Shown here piece by piece: positions 1 to 10,321 of a stretch of DNA of 64,000 bases. The DNA comes from Earliella scabrosa. Taxonomy: Eukaryota; Basidiomycota; Agaricomycetes; Polyporales; Polyporaceae. Where the stretch lies: NCBI GenBank assembly GCA_022605405.1, contig JABYQQ010000002.1, forward strand, positions 1,612,001 through 1,676,000, read 5' to 3'. Made by a program: the position numbers and the translations under genes. How positions within the stretch are numbered: the first letter of the stretch is position 1; each line of letters begins with the position of its first letter. Under the pieces are notes generated by a model. The model was not told the DNA's origin, ran no database searches, and saw nothing but the letters and a program-made list of their open reading frames with translations.

Positions 1-287
1 TTGAAGGCATACTGATTCTTGCGCTGGCAGTGGTGTTAGAGCCAGTGGTAGAGTGGATTGAAGACGACGGCGTGAGGTCGCTGGAAGATCCCTGGAGGTA
101 TGCGAGAGAGCTGAAGAAGACACTAGACAATCTTGCTATCCCTTACATAGCTCTTGGAGTGGAGACGAAAGACCTGTTGGAAAGGGTTGAGTTAGTAACT
201 AGTCGGCTATTCGCCGCCGCCGTCGAGCATGATGTGCAGAGTCAGAGTCCGGTTCATCTCGCGGCGAAGTCTATGACCTCGAACTAG
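1..287 (+). CDS. 3' end of an unrecognised protein (partial at window edge)
   Basis: The reading frame starting at base 3 is open from the window edge to the TAG at 285-287, giving about 94 C-terminal residues. The visible part begins with a short hydrophobic stretch (ILILALAVVLEPVVEWIE). It continues with charged, helix-like sequence (WRYARELKKTLDNL, then ETKDLLERVELV) and a Ser/Gln-rich tail. No domain is recognisable and the start lies outside the window. The gene converges on the helicase gene, whose stop is about 150 bp away. Amino-acid composition and an unbroken frame from the edge are the only support, so an incidental ORF cannot be excluded. Confidence 0.5.
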   Translation, partial: EGILILALAVVLEPVVEWIEDDGVRSLEDPWRYARELKKTLDNLAIPYIALGVETKDLLERVELVTSRLFAAAVEHDVQSQSPVHLAAKSMTSN

Positions 288-436
288 TACTTGGGGCACC
301 AGTCACACGAATTGTATCACACCAAACAGACGTTGTATTTGTAGAAGACAAGCTGAGAAAACAATATATATGCTGGAACAGACGGGACATTAGGGCAACC
401 ATGCGGAGACGACAACCGTTAGACTCACTACGTCGC

Positions 437-3400
437 TCATCTCACTCTCGACAGTTTGCACGCGTCCGATCCTGCAGTCCATCTCCCGGCAAGCCTAGGC
501 TGTGAGGATAGTGGTCTACTTCCTAACGCAGGGAACGTATCTTCGAACGTCTCTGCCTGGTGAGTAGAGAGTCGGCCCATTCGTTCTGTTACGCTGGCAA
601 CATCCAAGGGATATGTACTCGGACGAGAAGGCGGGGACGCTTGCTCCCGGTTCTGGAACAGGCTCTTGACACCATACGTGGTTCCCGTGGATGCGGTGGA
701 AGACGCCACAGTGACGCTGTTCTCCCCTATTCTCCCGTCCTGAGCGACGGTGCCGGTAGCGGCGCGGGCGACGGGCCACGCACCCGGGACCAGAGCACCC
801 TGAGGTCGAGTTGCGAGGCTTTGAATGGCTATTAGGGGTATGGGTCGTATAGTTGATCCAGCCGTTGAGAGACAGGGCGCGCCAGGAAGGCTCGCGGTAC
901 GAGATGAGATCGCGAGAGCATCAACCCACGCGCCCTCGTAGGCTCGCCATCGTTGTGCGAGCCCGCCGAGGAGTGTGTCCCGCCCTGGGCCGTCGAGGAA
1001 GCGACGGTTGGTGACGACTATCATGCCGGCTTTGCACCGGGTGAGCATGACGTTCATGCGATTGAGGGAGCGGAGGAAGCCGGGCTTCGTAGTGCGCACG
1101 GTCGAGACGATGACGTATGGAGCCTCGTGTCCTTGGAAGCTGTCGACGTTGTAGACGCACTCCCACGGCAAGTCCTCGGCCTTGAGCCGTGCTGTGATTG
1201 CGGCACGCTGAGCGTCGTACGGCGTGATGACGCATAAGTTGAGACGCTTGTAGTAGTGTTGCACGAGATTCACGATAGCGTGCACTTCCTCCGTATTCTG
1301 GAGTACAATCGCATGAGTACGTTGAGTGAAGGTCAAAGTGAGCGAGTAATCCTGAACCCCGTACCTTCCAACTTGAGCCCACCGACTCCTCAGCACCTTT
1401 CCTCACATCGACGAAGCGCACGCACGACCCGTCGGTGATGTTGTGAACAGACTTCAGCTTCGAGTTGTAGACTTGGTCTGAGATGAAGTCGCCCAACGGA
1501 ACCGGCATACGATATTGCGTGTTCAGAAAGTACGCCAAGGGCTTGAGCTGCTTGAAGTCGAAGATGGTCTTCATGAGAGGAGCCGTTTCTTTGCCATACG
1601 GTGGCACTGCACGACTCAATCAGCTTCAGATCTGGATCAACAAGGACACGTCGCTAACGTTGCTTCGGGTCGCCGAACATGCAGACCTTCTCCAGACGCT
1701 TGAAGGTGTGAAAGAGGTGCTGGATGGCACAGTCAGCGTTATGCGGACTCAGGGACGCGCTATCTCACGCACCAGGAACTCGAACGAGTCGATTTGCGAC
1801 GCTTCGTCGACTATCAGTCGTTCGACTGGCACAAAGCGGAACACTGCAGAGCTGTCGAGTGCGGGGTTGGACAGCATCGCCACCGTGCACAAGATGGTTG
1901 TTGCGCCGCTCAGCTTGCGCTCTGTATAGACGGGATCGGAGAAGAGATCATCCGAGCGAATCAGCCGCTCTTCGATGCTTTCGTACAGGTGTTCGTGCCT
2001 TCGGTCAAATGTCAGGACGTCGGCTACGGGCGTGGGTAGGTGTATGGTACTCACCATTCGACGTAGAACTCTTTCGAGACAATGAGCCTGAAGTCAACGT
2101 TGTACTTGATGAGCGTCCGCGCGATGTTCTTCACGCCGACATTCGACTGCGCGATCACCCATGCCGGAGCACGACGGTAGTCCCATTGTTCGAGTGCTGC
2201 GGCAATGGTTGTCGTCTTCCCAGTTCCAGGAGGGCCTACAGGATTGACATCAGGAGAAGAAGAGATGTGCATGAATAGCCACGCACCATGAGCGACGACC
2301 AATGGCTCTTCGTCAGACCACATCGCGCGCACAACCTCTTTCTGAGAGGTATTGAGGGACGCATACGAGTTATGAAAAACGGAGGGAGCAGCAGGTCGAT
2401 ATGATCGTTGGGTAGGATGCAGGGTAGGAAACCACAGCATGCGAATGAAGGGCGACTCAATGAGCGGCGGGACTGCGCCGTGAAGGAGCAGAAGGATGAA
2501 CTCGTCCCGCGCGAACTCCGAGTTCGTGAACTCTTCACGACCAATGACGCAGATCCGCTCAATCGCGCCACGGACACTCCCTCCTACTACTACGACATCG
2601 GTCTGCTTCCCATTCGCGCGTATTGCCTGGCCTACGACACTGCGTCCGTGCGAGGTCTCCAGCACGATAGAGGTCTACAGTGGGCGTCTACCATGAGCAA
2701 GCCAGCGCTACTACTATCAACACGTACCTGCTTGCTTGGGCGCAATCGCGTGTTGTAGCGTGCATTGCGAACGAGAAGCTGCCCGTCTGGACCGACCTCT
2801 ATGTCATCAAACTCGTTCTCCATCTTGGTAGGCTTCCCTGCATCGAGCAGCTCGACGTTGAGGATCAGGCCGGTAAGGCACTGCAGCTCCGACGCTGTCA
2901 AGTTGCGCGTGTCCACCTTCGCGCAGTACTCCATAACCGCTGTCGAGTCCTCCGCGCAGCTGTGGCGAGCAATGAGATCAAGCCAATGGAGGTAGGGGAC
3001 GAAGGACTCACACAGCTGAGAGCCACGCACGAAGGTACAGGTTATCCGCCTCATCCCTGTACCACAGCTTGTGGATCTGATGCCGACTAACGCCCTCGTA
3101 AATCCTAGTAGAGACAAACTCCGCCGGAGACTGTGGCGTCCTCGTCGAGGACGCGTACAGCGTCGAGAGGTCGACGCCCTTCACAGACAACCCGCAGTGT
3201 CTGTACAAGTGGAGAGCAATCCGCGCCATCCCAAATCCCGCGAGGACACAGCTAGAGTGACACAACAGCCCTTGAAGATCGTTAAGTCTGCCGCTCTTGG
3301 CGCCACCTGTGCCGGCGAGGTCGACAAAGAACACGTTGGTAGAGGTGGCGAATACGACTGCGCTGAGCGCGCCATCTTGAGCCACTCGCAGGGAGACGCC

Positions 3401-3532
3401 CAGAGCCTCCACGTCGTTTTCGAGGATGTGCTTCGCGACGACACTGCACGTCCGCGTCGTGAGCCTGTGCAGTGATATCCGTTGCGGGGCGCAGTGCGAT
3501 GGGAGAACGTTCTGGGAGAGGTAGCTCGCCAT
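437..3532 (-). CDS. UPF1-like SF1 helicase with N-terminal exonuclease-like region
   Basis: Exons from the 5' end: 3532-3012, 2959-2728, 2674-2287, 2235-2055, 1998-1773, 1719-1659, 1606-1365, 1297-437. The seven introns are 51-67 nt, all GT..AG, and the CDS is 2712 nt (903 aa). SF1B helicase signatures run in order. Walker A GPPGTGKT is at residues 381-388 (split by an intron), motif II DEASQ at 505-509, and motif III GDPKQLPPYG spans an intron. Then come NTQYRM, ITPYDAQRAAI, VDSFQGHEAPYVIVSTVRT and LNRMNVMLTR, followed by a Ser/Pro-rich tail ending in a TFPALGS-type motif. Residues 1-175 resemble a DnaQ/RNase D-like 3'-5' exonuclease fold (VFFVDLAGTGG, then LQGLLCHSSCVLAGFGM), but the second acidic residue expected in DxE is Ala here. 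Likely role: ATP-driven unwinding or remodelling of RNA or RNA-DNA, with a probably inactive nuclease-like domain. The first ATG of the frame (MASYLSQ) is taken as the start. Family assignment is firm; the cellular pathway is not known. Confidence 0.88.
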
Positions 3533-4008
3533 GGTGGCGTGGAGAGGGGATGAGGTAGGAGAAAGGGATGTGCACGCTGCATGTAAGTACTCGAGTGTGG
3601 ACCGAGTGCGGACTGAGTGTGGACAAATGAAACCGTAAAACCGAACAGCCCCAGGCGAACGTGTTCCGGCTGCGTTCTTTGTGGGCCATGACTCCGTAGT
3701 CAGGGTCCAATTACCGCAATTGGAGGCCGAGGACTGGGCTCGACCTCGGACATGCCCCTCGTGCTGCGGTAATGAAGATTGGTTCGCTTCCACAATCGTG
3801 CCATGCTCAAGCGTTCTCTGCAACAGCACGTCAGCCTTCGGAGAGCTGGATATCTGGGTACGAACCTGGACAAGTGAAGTTGCGTTCCTTTGTGCGCAAG
3901 GTGTGATCCGGGGTATACATCGTGATAGCACATTACAAATTCGTAACGGTCATGATACAAGCAAGAACGCAGACAGAGCGGAAACGCCGCATGTCATCGA
4001 TAGATCAG
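3533..4008. other. intergenic region between two tandem minus-strand genes
   Basis: This is the upstream region of the helicase and the downstream region of the PSD-family gene. Open frames exist on both strands (for example + 3681-4043) but lack domains, splice-site support or coding-like composition. No clear TATA box was seen. Confidence 0.5.
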
Positions 4009-6247
4009 CTACTTCGTGCGGAACTTCTCGGCAAAGCGCCTGAAGGCAGCGAACGGACTGGCGCGGTCCTGACCGATATCTGCGGTACGCACGATCTCCG
4101 CTGCGTCAAACCCGGCCGTAGGTAGCACGCTGCGACCCAGCGAGTCGCCGACCCTGACCAGGGTCTCGATTGGGGTGGTCGAATTCTTGAGCAGATCATC
4201 ATCGAACCTATGCCGTGGTTGCGATTAATTGTGAGCCTCAGTCAGGCTCATTGGGCGGGAAGACGCACTGCATCATACTCCTGGGGAAGATTGCGACGAT
4301 CGTGCTTCCGCCGTACGCGAAGTACCCGAGCTCGTCGCCGCGCTTGACGGTCGTGCCCTTCTCTCCGCCCTTCGTCCATACAATGCCTCCAACCTAATGT
4401 CGGCAGGTCAGCAGGAAGGATGAAAACATAGAAGGTTGTGACGCACAAGCATGGCTCCGATCGCGACGAACGCAATAGGCGCCCCCGACTGCGAGTGTGT
4501 CATATACAACACTGAACGCTTGTTCTCAGTGAACACATCGAAGCCGGTCTGATTGACGGCTTGCGGATTGACTGCGGGTGTCTAGTATGAAAACAAGCGT
4601 GCACCATATATACGCTCGCAACTCACCGGTGTAGTACTGTCCAGGTATATCCTTGATTTCGCCAACGACGCCGTCAATGGGGCTGTGGAACCGATGGTAG
4701 TCCTGAGGAGCCAACCTGCAAAGCCTCCGTCAGCAAACAACTATCGAGAGCTGAAGATGACGAACCGGAAGATCGCCACACTTCCGCCTGCGAACATTCG
4801 TGCCTTCTCCGACTTGCGCTTCACGCCAAGTAACGACGGTATTGAGAACTTGTTGCCCTTGATCCTAGGATGGAGAGGTAAGGGCATGCCTCACAATGAG
4901 AAGTCGTGACAAAGTATACCAACCAGAACTCGGTGGCAGCGCTGACGGAGGGGTATACAGCGAGTCTGCAGTCCGCCGCGCTGCAGATGCTGGTAGGATC
5001 GGACTCGTTCGCCACGGGACGTGCGCCAGGTTTCAGTTTCCTGTCAAAGAGCATTTGCCAAGCTCAGGATGCGAGTGCTGAGAACGTGTAGGTGGATGAG
5101 ACGACTGACCGGTAGAAGAAGTCATTGAAGCACTTGTACTTGGTGATGTCCGGCTCCTCCAAGTCATCTAGACTGATTGTGTATGTCTCAATGAAGGACG
5201 GGATGGACTTGACGGACTCCGGAGAGTCGTATATCCGACCTTGCTGGACAGCGAGGGTCAACAACGAAAGCGCCTGCGATGAATGAGATTACTCACTCTG
5301 ACGGACAAGTCCTTGAGGATCTTGCCCACTCGTCGGGTGTGGAAGAGACTGAACTGGCTGCCGTGGTAGAACAGGAGATGCATGCCAAGGCTGTATGCAG
5401 ATGATGAGCGTCACCATTGTGCAAGCAGCAGAGCGCATATAACGGGCTGTCATTCTGATAAGAAGATATGCATGCAATGAGACGAGGGCGGGGCCGCAAT
5501 GATCATGAGGGTGTTCAAGGTGGTAACATGCACAATGCTCACTGTTGCCAATCCCCAGCGTATTGTTCGCAGTCCACAGGATTCCGCGAGTCTCGCAATA
5601 GCGCAACAGTATCTCCGCGCTATTGCATGAGTGCATATGGCCTCCTCTGACCGTCATTCGCTCGAACAACGAGGATCCAATCTGCGCGACTCGCTATATG
5701 CGGAGGCCTATGACTCATGTTCGTGATGAAACACGGCGAGATATGAGATGGGGATAGCCATGCACATTGCACAATGGTTGCCCCTCGCCGTGTCCAGCAG
5801 ACTGTTCACAATCCACAAGGGCCCCCAACCCTCACGGACTCAGTAACGCATGGTCTCTAAGCGTATCTTCGCGTTACGACAAGTCCACCGGACCTGACAC
5901 GTCCCCCCCCCCAGCACATAAACGCAAACGAACACGCACCGTGGGTATATAGGCATACTCTCAAATATCCTCTCCCCCGTCTCCCGCACGATGACAAAGT
6001 TGCCGATATGGTACTTGTTCGCGAGCTCCTGAAGACCCGGGATGAGCTTATGCACGAGCGGAATATCGCAGAGCATGTGCATCGGCGCATGCATCGCGTT
6101 CTTCACGTCGTCCTGCTCCTCCGACATCTGGAGGAGCTTCTCCAGCGCCGCGACGATGTCGTCCGGGTCCTTCGCATCGGGGAGGTGGTCCAGCTGGATC
6201 TTCTCGATGGGCTTCGTCTCAGCGACCTCGGCGGATAGATGCGCCAT
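4009..6247 (-). CDS. phosphatidylserine decarboxylase family protein (PSD proenzyme)
   Basis: Nine exons: 6247-5940, 5390-5297, 5243-5110, 5040-4924, 4864-4766, 4715-4627, 4571-4447, 4393-4269, 4207-4009. They give a 1290-nt CDS (429 aa). The enzyme is a self-processing pyruvoyl decarboxylase that makes phosphatidylethanolamine or, in related fungal members, decarboxylates other amino-acid substrates. Visible motifs are [26 protein letters not shown] near the N terminus, [24 protein letters not shown] (Asp202), [11 protein letters not shown] (His258/His261), and [18 protein letters not shown] at 350-353 is the autocleavage/pyruvoyl site (cut before Ser352), so the Asp-His-Ser triad is intact. 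No mitochondrial presequence or membrane segment is evident, unlike PSD1-type enzymes; the GGST variant fits PSD2-like or soluble fungal members. Seven introns are 50-69 nt, but the first is 549 nt and contains an internal duplication. The true substrate cannot be told from sequence. Confidence 0.92.
5524..5875. repeat. diverged tandem duplication inside PSD intron 1
   Basis: Two segments of about 115 nt, near 5533-5630 and 5771-5875, align with roughly two-thirds identity by eye. Shared blocks in the same order are TGCACAATG, CCAGC, TGTTC(G/A)CA(G/A)TCCACA and GTATCT(C/T)CGCG(C/T)TA. They lie within the 549-nt first intron (5391-5939). The intron also holds a run of ten C at about 5903-5912 next to the splice donor side. 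Confidence 0.55.
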
Positions 6248-6391
6248 TGCCTACGGCCGTAGGGGCGTGGTCGACGCGGGAAGGTGGTGGTCCGCACTTA
6301 GAACGGACGAGGACGGTTGTGGGCATGGCTGAGCCGTAGTTAGCATCATTAGCGCCCTTGGCGGAACAGACGGGATGATGTGTTTCTCCTG

Positions 6392-6417
6392 ACCCTAACC
6401 CTGGATCAGGGTTAAGG
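6392..6417. repeat. small inverted repeat with telomere-like TAACCCT arms
   Basis: TAACCCTG and CAGGGTTA face each other across a 3-nt centre. The arms match the telomere hexamer only once or twice, so this is a short palindrome and not a telomeric array. It lies about 150 bp upstream of the PSD start codon. Confidence 0.4.
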
Positions 6418-6461
6418 TGGTAAGTAGCGCCGCACGGTATCACTCTAGAGTCTAGACCTGG

Positions 6462-7660
6462 TCATATCCACCATCCGAATCGACTTGAGCACGATGTGAA
6501 GGCCTTCGAACATCGATACCAAAAGGATCGCGAAGAGTTATCTGAACAGACTATACCTACTGTGGGTCTCTCACAGCAGTGGGTGAGCACGGTCCTGCGC
6601 ACCTTGAAGACGACGGCACTCGGATGGAGGAAACAGCTCGGTGCGTGGATGTAGCGCAAAGGCCCGTCCATCCCTGTCTAAGTAGGTCCGCCCAATCAAT
6701 TGCCCAGGAAATCCAGGCAGGAAAGATGTCATTGAAAGGTCAGTTCCCCGCTCGTACGACTCAGTTCGGACGGGGGACATGAGAGAGGAGCAAAAGAGGG
6801 GAGAGGGAGCGGAGCAATCATTGGGATGGACACACGATGAGAAGGTACGTCCTGCACTTCCATGCCCACGACCGTTGCAAAGTTCAAACAGTCTCCAAGT
6901 TGGCCACGTCACATACCCAGCATATACCGGTGTTCCAAGTACGCTCGGGCGAGCGCGAGGTCCCCGCACTGTAGATCTGCAACGACCTGGGAACACTTGC
7001 GGGGAAGCTTGAGACGGTGTTGCTGGTCGTGCGGTCGAAGCACCTCCACGCTGACATCGAGTTCGACAGCTTGGAGGCGCTGCTTGCACTCGTGAGTCGT
7101 TCGAGGTCCCTCACTCCGTTAGTGTATTGGGCGCCGCCGTCGAGATCACGACTCTGATACTTCAACTCGAGGATCGAGGACGACCGTGGACAGAATGGAG
7201 AAGCTGAGGGACCATGCACAAGGCAAGTTGAAGGAAGGAGTGACAGCGAGGACGAGCGCCGACGCCGGGCGATGGCGGAGTCGCAGGTCGCGTTCTACAT
7301 AACGCGGTAAGTGCATGTCGTGCTGTCTGACTCGCTCTGTTGCACACTGGGACTGACCTCTCGTCGCACATCTCGTACGCCGACGCTCAGGCACATCCGT
7401 TTCGCGCTGGACATCGAGCGGGTCGAGCGAGCGCAGCTGGCTGACCGACACACCGTGACAGGCGCAGGAGGCGTTCGAGTAGTTCCGGAGCGAGCACTTG
7501 CGAGCACTCAACATCGGGCTTCGGGGAGCCGCTCGTCCGCGCAACAGACCTGAAGGGACGCGCTCCGAGAGCCTTCGGTGGCTGGAGTTCGGGCAGTATT
7601 GGCAGATGGGACGGCCATGGTCTCTGGACTGCATTCCGTAGCTTATATGGCGGCGAGTCA
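6462..7660 (+). pseudogene. probable decayed multi-exon gene, product unknown
   Basis: Separate + strand stretches read like genuine protein but do not join into one open model. About 6470-6650 encodes KAFEHRYQKDREELSEQ followed by SQQWVSTVLRTLKTTALGW. About 6685-6740 gives SAQSIAQEIQAGKMSLK just before a GT. About 6985-7092 gives GKLETVLLVVRSKHLHADIE, ending at a consensus GTGAG donor. About 7230-7306 gives RRRAMAESQVAFYITR before GTAAGT, and 7480-7640 gives a further piece interrupted by a stop. Spacing and donors look like short exons, but frames and stops conflict, so I read it as a degenerate gene or an untidy model that needs transcript data. No family is recognised. Confidence 0.35.
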
Positions 7661-8009
7661 TTCCAGGTCATTTCACGTTGGGCGCTGGACAGCATGTACA
7701 TGAATGCACTTGTGGTAAGCGACTTGTCAACATTATGTTGCATCCAAGTATTGACGGTCACTCTACTCTCGAAGCGTAGGGCCCCAATCGTATTGAACTG
7801 GGCGAGCCATAGAAGGCGTCGCAAAGAGGCGTTAGACGGGAGCGCAGGTCTTCATACCCTGTAACCTTCATCGGTATCCCTCCTCCCGATTGCTCGCTGA
7901 CAAGCCTCACAACGTCCCGATTCCTCTCCTTTTCGCGTTCCTCCCTCGCGCTCTCCGCCCCAGTCATCGTTTCACTACTGGGAGGTGTGGCCGCCGGCTC
8001 CCTCTTCAC
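7661..8009 (-). other. possible minus-strand coding fragment
   Basis: A minus-strand frame (8009-7758) reads AREEREKERNRDVVRLVSEQ and continues SGGGIPMKVTGYEDLRS. An overlapping frame (about 7824-7660) reads RLLWLAQFNTIGALRFESRV and then DKSLTTSAFMYMLSSAQRE. Composition is protein-like, but no start, stop and intron arrangement links the two, and no family is recognised. This could be a fragment of the same decayed locus in inverted orientation. Confidence 0.25.
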
Positions 8010-8615
8010 GAGTACTCGCTGTCTTCCATCGACCGCTCAAAACCCTCATTCCCGCCACTCTTCCGAATAACATACCTTGCGGAAGTCTTGCAATGTATCC
8101 CATCGTCGGCACGTCGCGTCTCGTTCTTACTCCCTCACTGCGGACCCGAACGCCGTGGTCTGAATGGCATGACGATGAAGATATCTCCAGGACGGGCTTG
8201 CGCTGGAACGATGTTTACGGCGGTTCTAAGCCTCACGACGAACACGCCCGTGCGTCGAGATCGGCGGGAGGGTACGGGAACATACTCTCACCGCTTTTGC
8301 GGGAGAAGACCCCGGTCCGAGTCGGGGGCGGTAGGAAAGCTGTGACCCGCTCCGCGTGTCCTCGGTCCGACCTTGAGCATATATATCGGTAGTTGCAAGT
8401 TTGAGGATCATGAGGTACTTATACGTAGTTGACAATCCGATATATGGGACGTGCTTGCTGTCTAGATGATAGTATGACGTATGTCCCGAACCTGCCGAGT
8501 CGCTGCTGGAAGCCCTGGCCATTGGCCAAGGGTGCTTGGTATAACATGGGCCCTCCGGGCAGACCTGGCCACGAGGGGGTCAATACACTCATTGTGGGAT
8601 GCTACTCATAGGCAG

Positions 8616-8665
8616 AACTTGGAGGTGGGGCGGGGCCCTGCCGGGCCCCGCCCCACCTCCAAGTT
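8616..8665. repeat. perfect 23-bp inverted repeat (hairpin) with 4-nt loop
   Basis: The left arm 8616-8638 starts AACTTGGAGGTGGGGCGG. It is exactly complementary to the right arm 8643-8665, and the loop is TGCC. The arms are very GC-rich, so the hairpin would be extremely stable in RNA or single-stranded DNA. No flanking ORF or target-site duplication was recognised. It could be a miniature-element remnant, a Helitron-like terminal hairpin or a transcription pause/termination structure; nothing in the sequence decides among these. Confidence 0.85.
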
Positions 8666-10129
8666 GATTTCTTGCTTTGGGTGCTCAGACGAGTTTAATA
8701 GCTAGCTGCATTCTCACAAGTACATACTAGCTTCTACTACGTACATCTACTTACTACGCATAACGGAACGTCGGAACTTCAGCAAAGGCACCAGTGATTA
8801 GGGCCGGAGTCGGCGTCGGTATTGACCGTTTGATTGTAGCATGTACTTACTAGGACCTGAAGTGGTTGCAATACATATTATACTGCTCCATCTCGTCCAG
8901 AAAGATACCACCTCACATCTAGGGAATTCACGATGTGTGGATTGAGGACAGAGGAAACAAGTTGAGAACGGACCCCGAACTAAGTACTTCATGGGCGTGT
9001 ACCAATTGTCATGACCGCCCATGACCATTTCGGGCGACTTGAAACACAAAACCACGTGGTTTAGTCAGCTTTCCCACCCCAGATTGATGCGACTTTACTG
9101 GTTTCGAGACCTGGACCACTGTCGTGTCCAGGAACAAACACAAAGGCTTGTCGCGGGACGCCCTGAGCGTGTCGCGCGAAGGTGAAGAGAGGCCGGCCGG
9201 TCTGAGTCAGTTGGGCCGCCGTGTCATTGTGAAGTTGAAAGTTGAAGATACAACCTTGTGGAGTCGTCCCGGGAAACGCCCAGGTCTCGGAGCGTCGCGT
9301 CGGATTCACAGCCTACGAACACGCGTTGCACCTTGTCTCCGACCACCACGAGCCCAGCGATTTAGCCCCCGCCACAAACGCGCATACATCCTGTGCCCTG
9401 TCCTCGTCGACTTTTGAAACTGAGCAGTGCCTCCTGCGCGCCGACCCACAGCCCGGACGAGAACACTCGGACTCACCACAGTGCTTATGGGCGCCTTGCA
9501 ACACCTCGCTATATGCGCTCCGATCTACTTATGTCGCACTAGTAGGCTCAGGTGAGTGACCATGATCGGTCGCGGTCGCGCTCTCTGTCCAACCAATTCG
9601 ACGATGATCATATATCAACGACGTTGACAGCGTCCTCCTGACCGTTTGTGTCCGATGCACTTGAGACTGGGCATCCGACTACGGCCCCGGTAGCCGACGT
9701 GAGAACGAGACCCGCTCTCGGAGGATTTTCAGAATCTCGAACATGGACGTTGGACTGTGTTCCGGGCCTGGCGGAATCGATGGACGAATTTCAAGTATTT
9801 CTCAGGTCCGCCACTCGCTGGCAGTAGCCCCATCCGCAAGGTCTGAAGATACGAAGCGCTCAGAGTCGAGCTTGACCGACGCAATATGAATACCGATCGC
9901 GCTGAGATTGTACGCGCCACCGACGCAAGCCAGCCAGCCGAGACTGTCTCAAACATCGGACGGAGAGAGGGGTGGAGGCTCTGGAGAGGGCGATTGCGAT
10001 GAGCGATGGGCGCGCGCGTGCCAAAACGGCGGCCTCGCGGCATGCAGACCCGACATGTGAGTTCTCGGCGCTGCTTTAGGCTTGTCTCTCGCCTTAAACT
10101 TGGGCACTTCGGTCTCCCGCCGCCTCGCG
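8666..10129. other. intergenic region without a supported gene
   Basis: Scattered open frames occur on both strands. Minus 9309-9061 gives FNFQLHNDTAAQLTQTGRPL and more, and minus 10043-9729 is Ser-rich. None has a domain or a consistent splice model. They may be remnants of old coding sequence. Confidence 0.4.
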
Positions 10130-10321
10130 CTAGCCTCTCCCTTCCCCTCCGCTCTCCACTTCTCCTCCTCGCCCTTCCCTCCTCCCTCGTCCTCGGACCC
10201 CCTCAAGCGACGCTGCCCTCGCGCGCGCTCGGCGAGAGCAGAGCTTCCTTAAACACCCTCCCGGGGTCGCTCCTGTCCAGTCACTCCTTCAGGTCCGACC
10301 GCCCCCTTTTCACCCTTCACG
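10130..10321 (+). promoter_or_regulatory. pyrimidine-rich promoter/leader of the GH5 gene
   Basis: About 10136-10200 is almost pure C/T, with repeated CTCC/CTTCC blocks on the + strand, and ends about 120 bp before the ATG at 10322. Such CT-rich tracts just upstream of the start are typical of well-expressed filamentous-fungal genes. No clear TATA box was seen. Confidence 0.45.

Noticed and set aside
1352..1406. Alternative 55-nt intron in the helicase joining FVD to DYSLTL
   Set aside because: The alternative using donor 1364 and acceptor 1298 keeps the family-typical RKGAEESVGSSW followed by NTEEVHAIV, and is in frame.
3681..4043. + strand ORF between the helicase and PSD genes
   Set aside because: It overlaps the PSD last exon antisense, and its composition is not coding-like.
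4380..4400. Apparent loss of the PSD autocleavage serine at LVGGIVW
   Set aside because: That motif is not the processing site. The true GGST lies further downstream (residues 350-353) and is intact.
6392..6420. Telomere-like CCCTAACCCT
   Set aside because: Fewer than two hexamers in a palindromic context, not an internal telomeric array.
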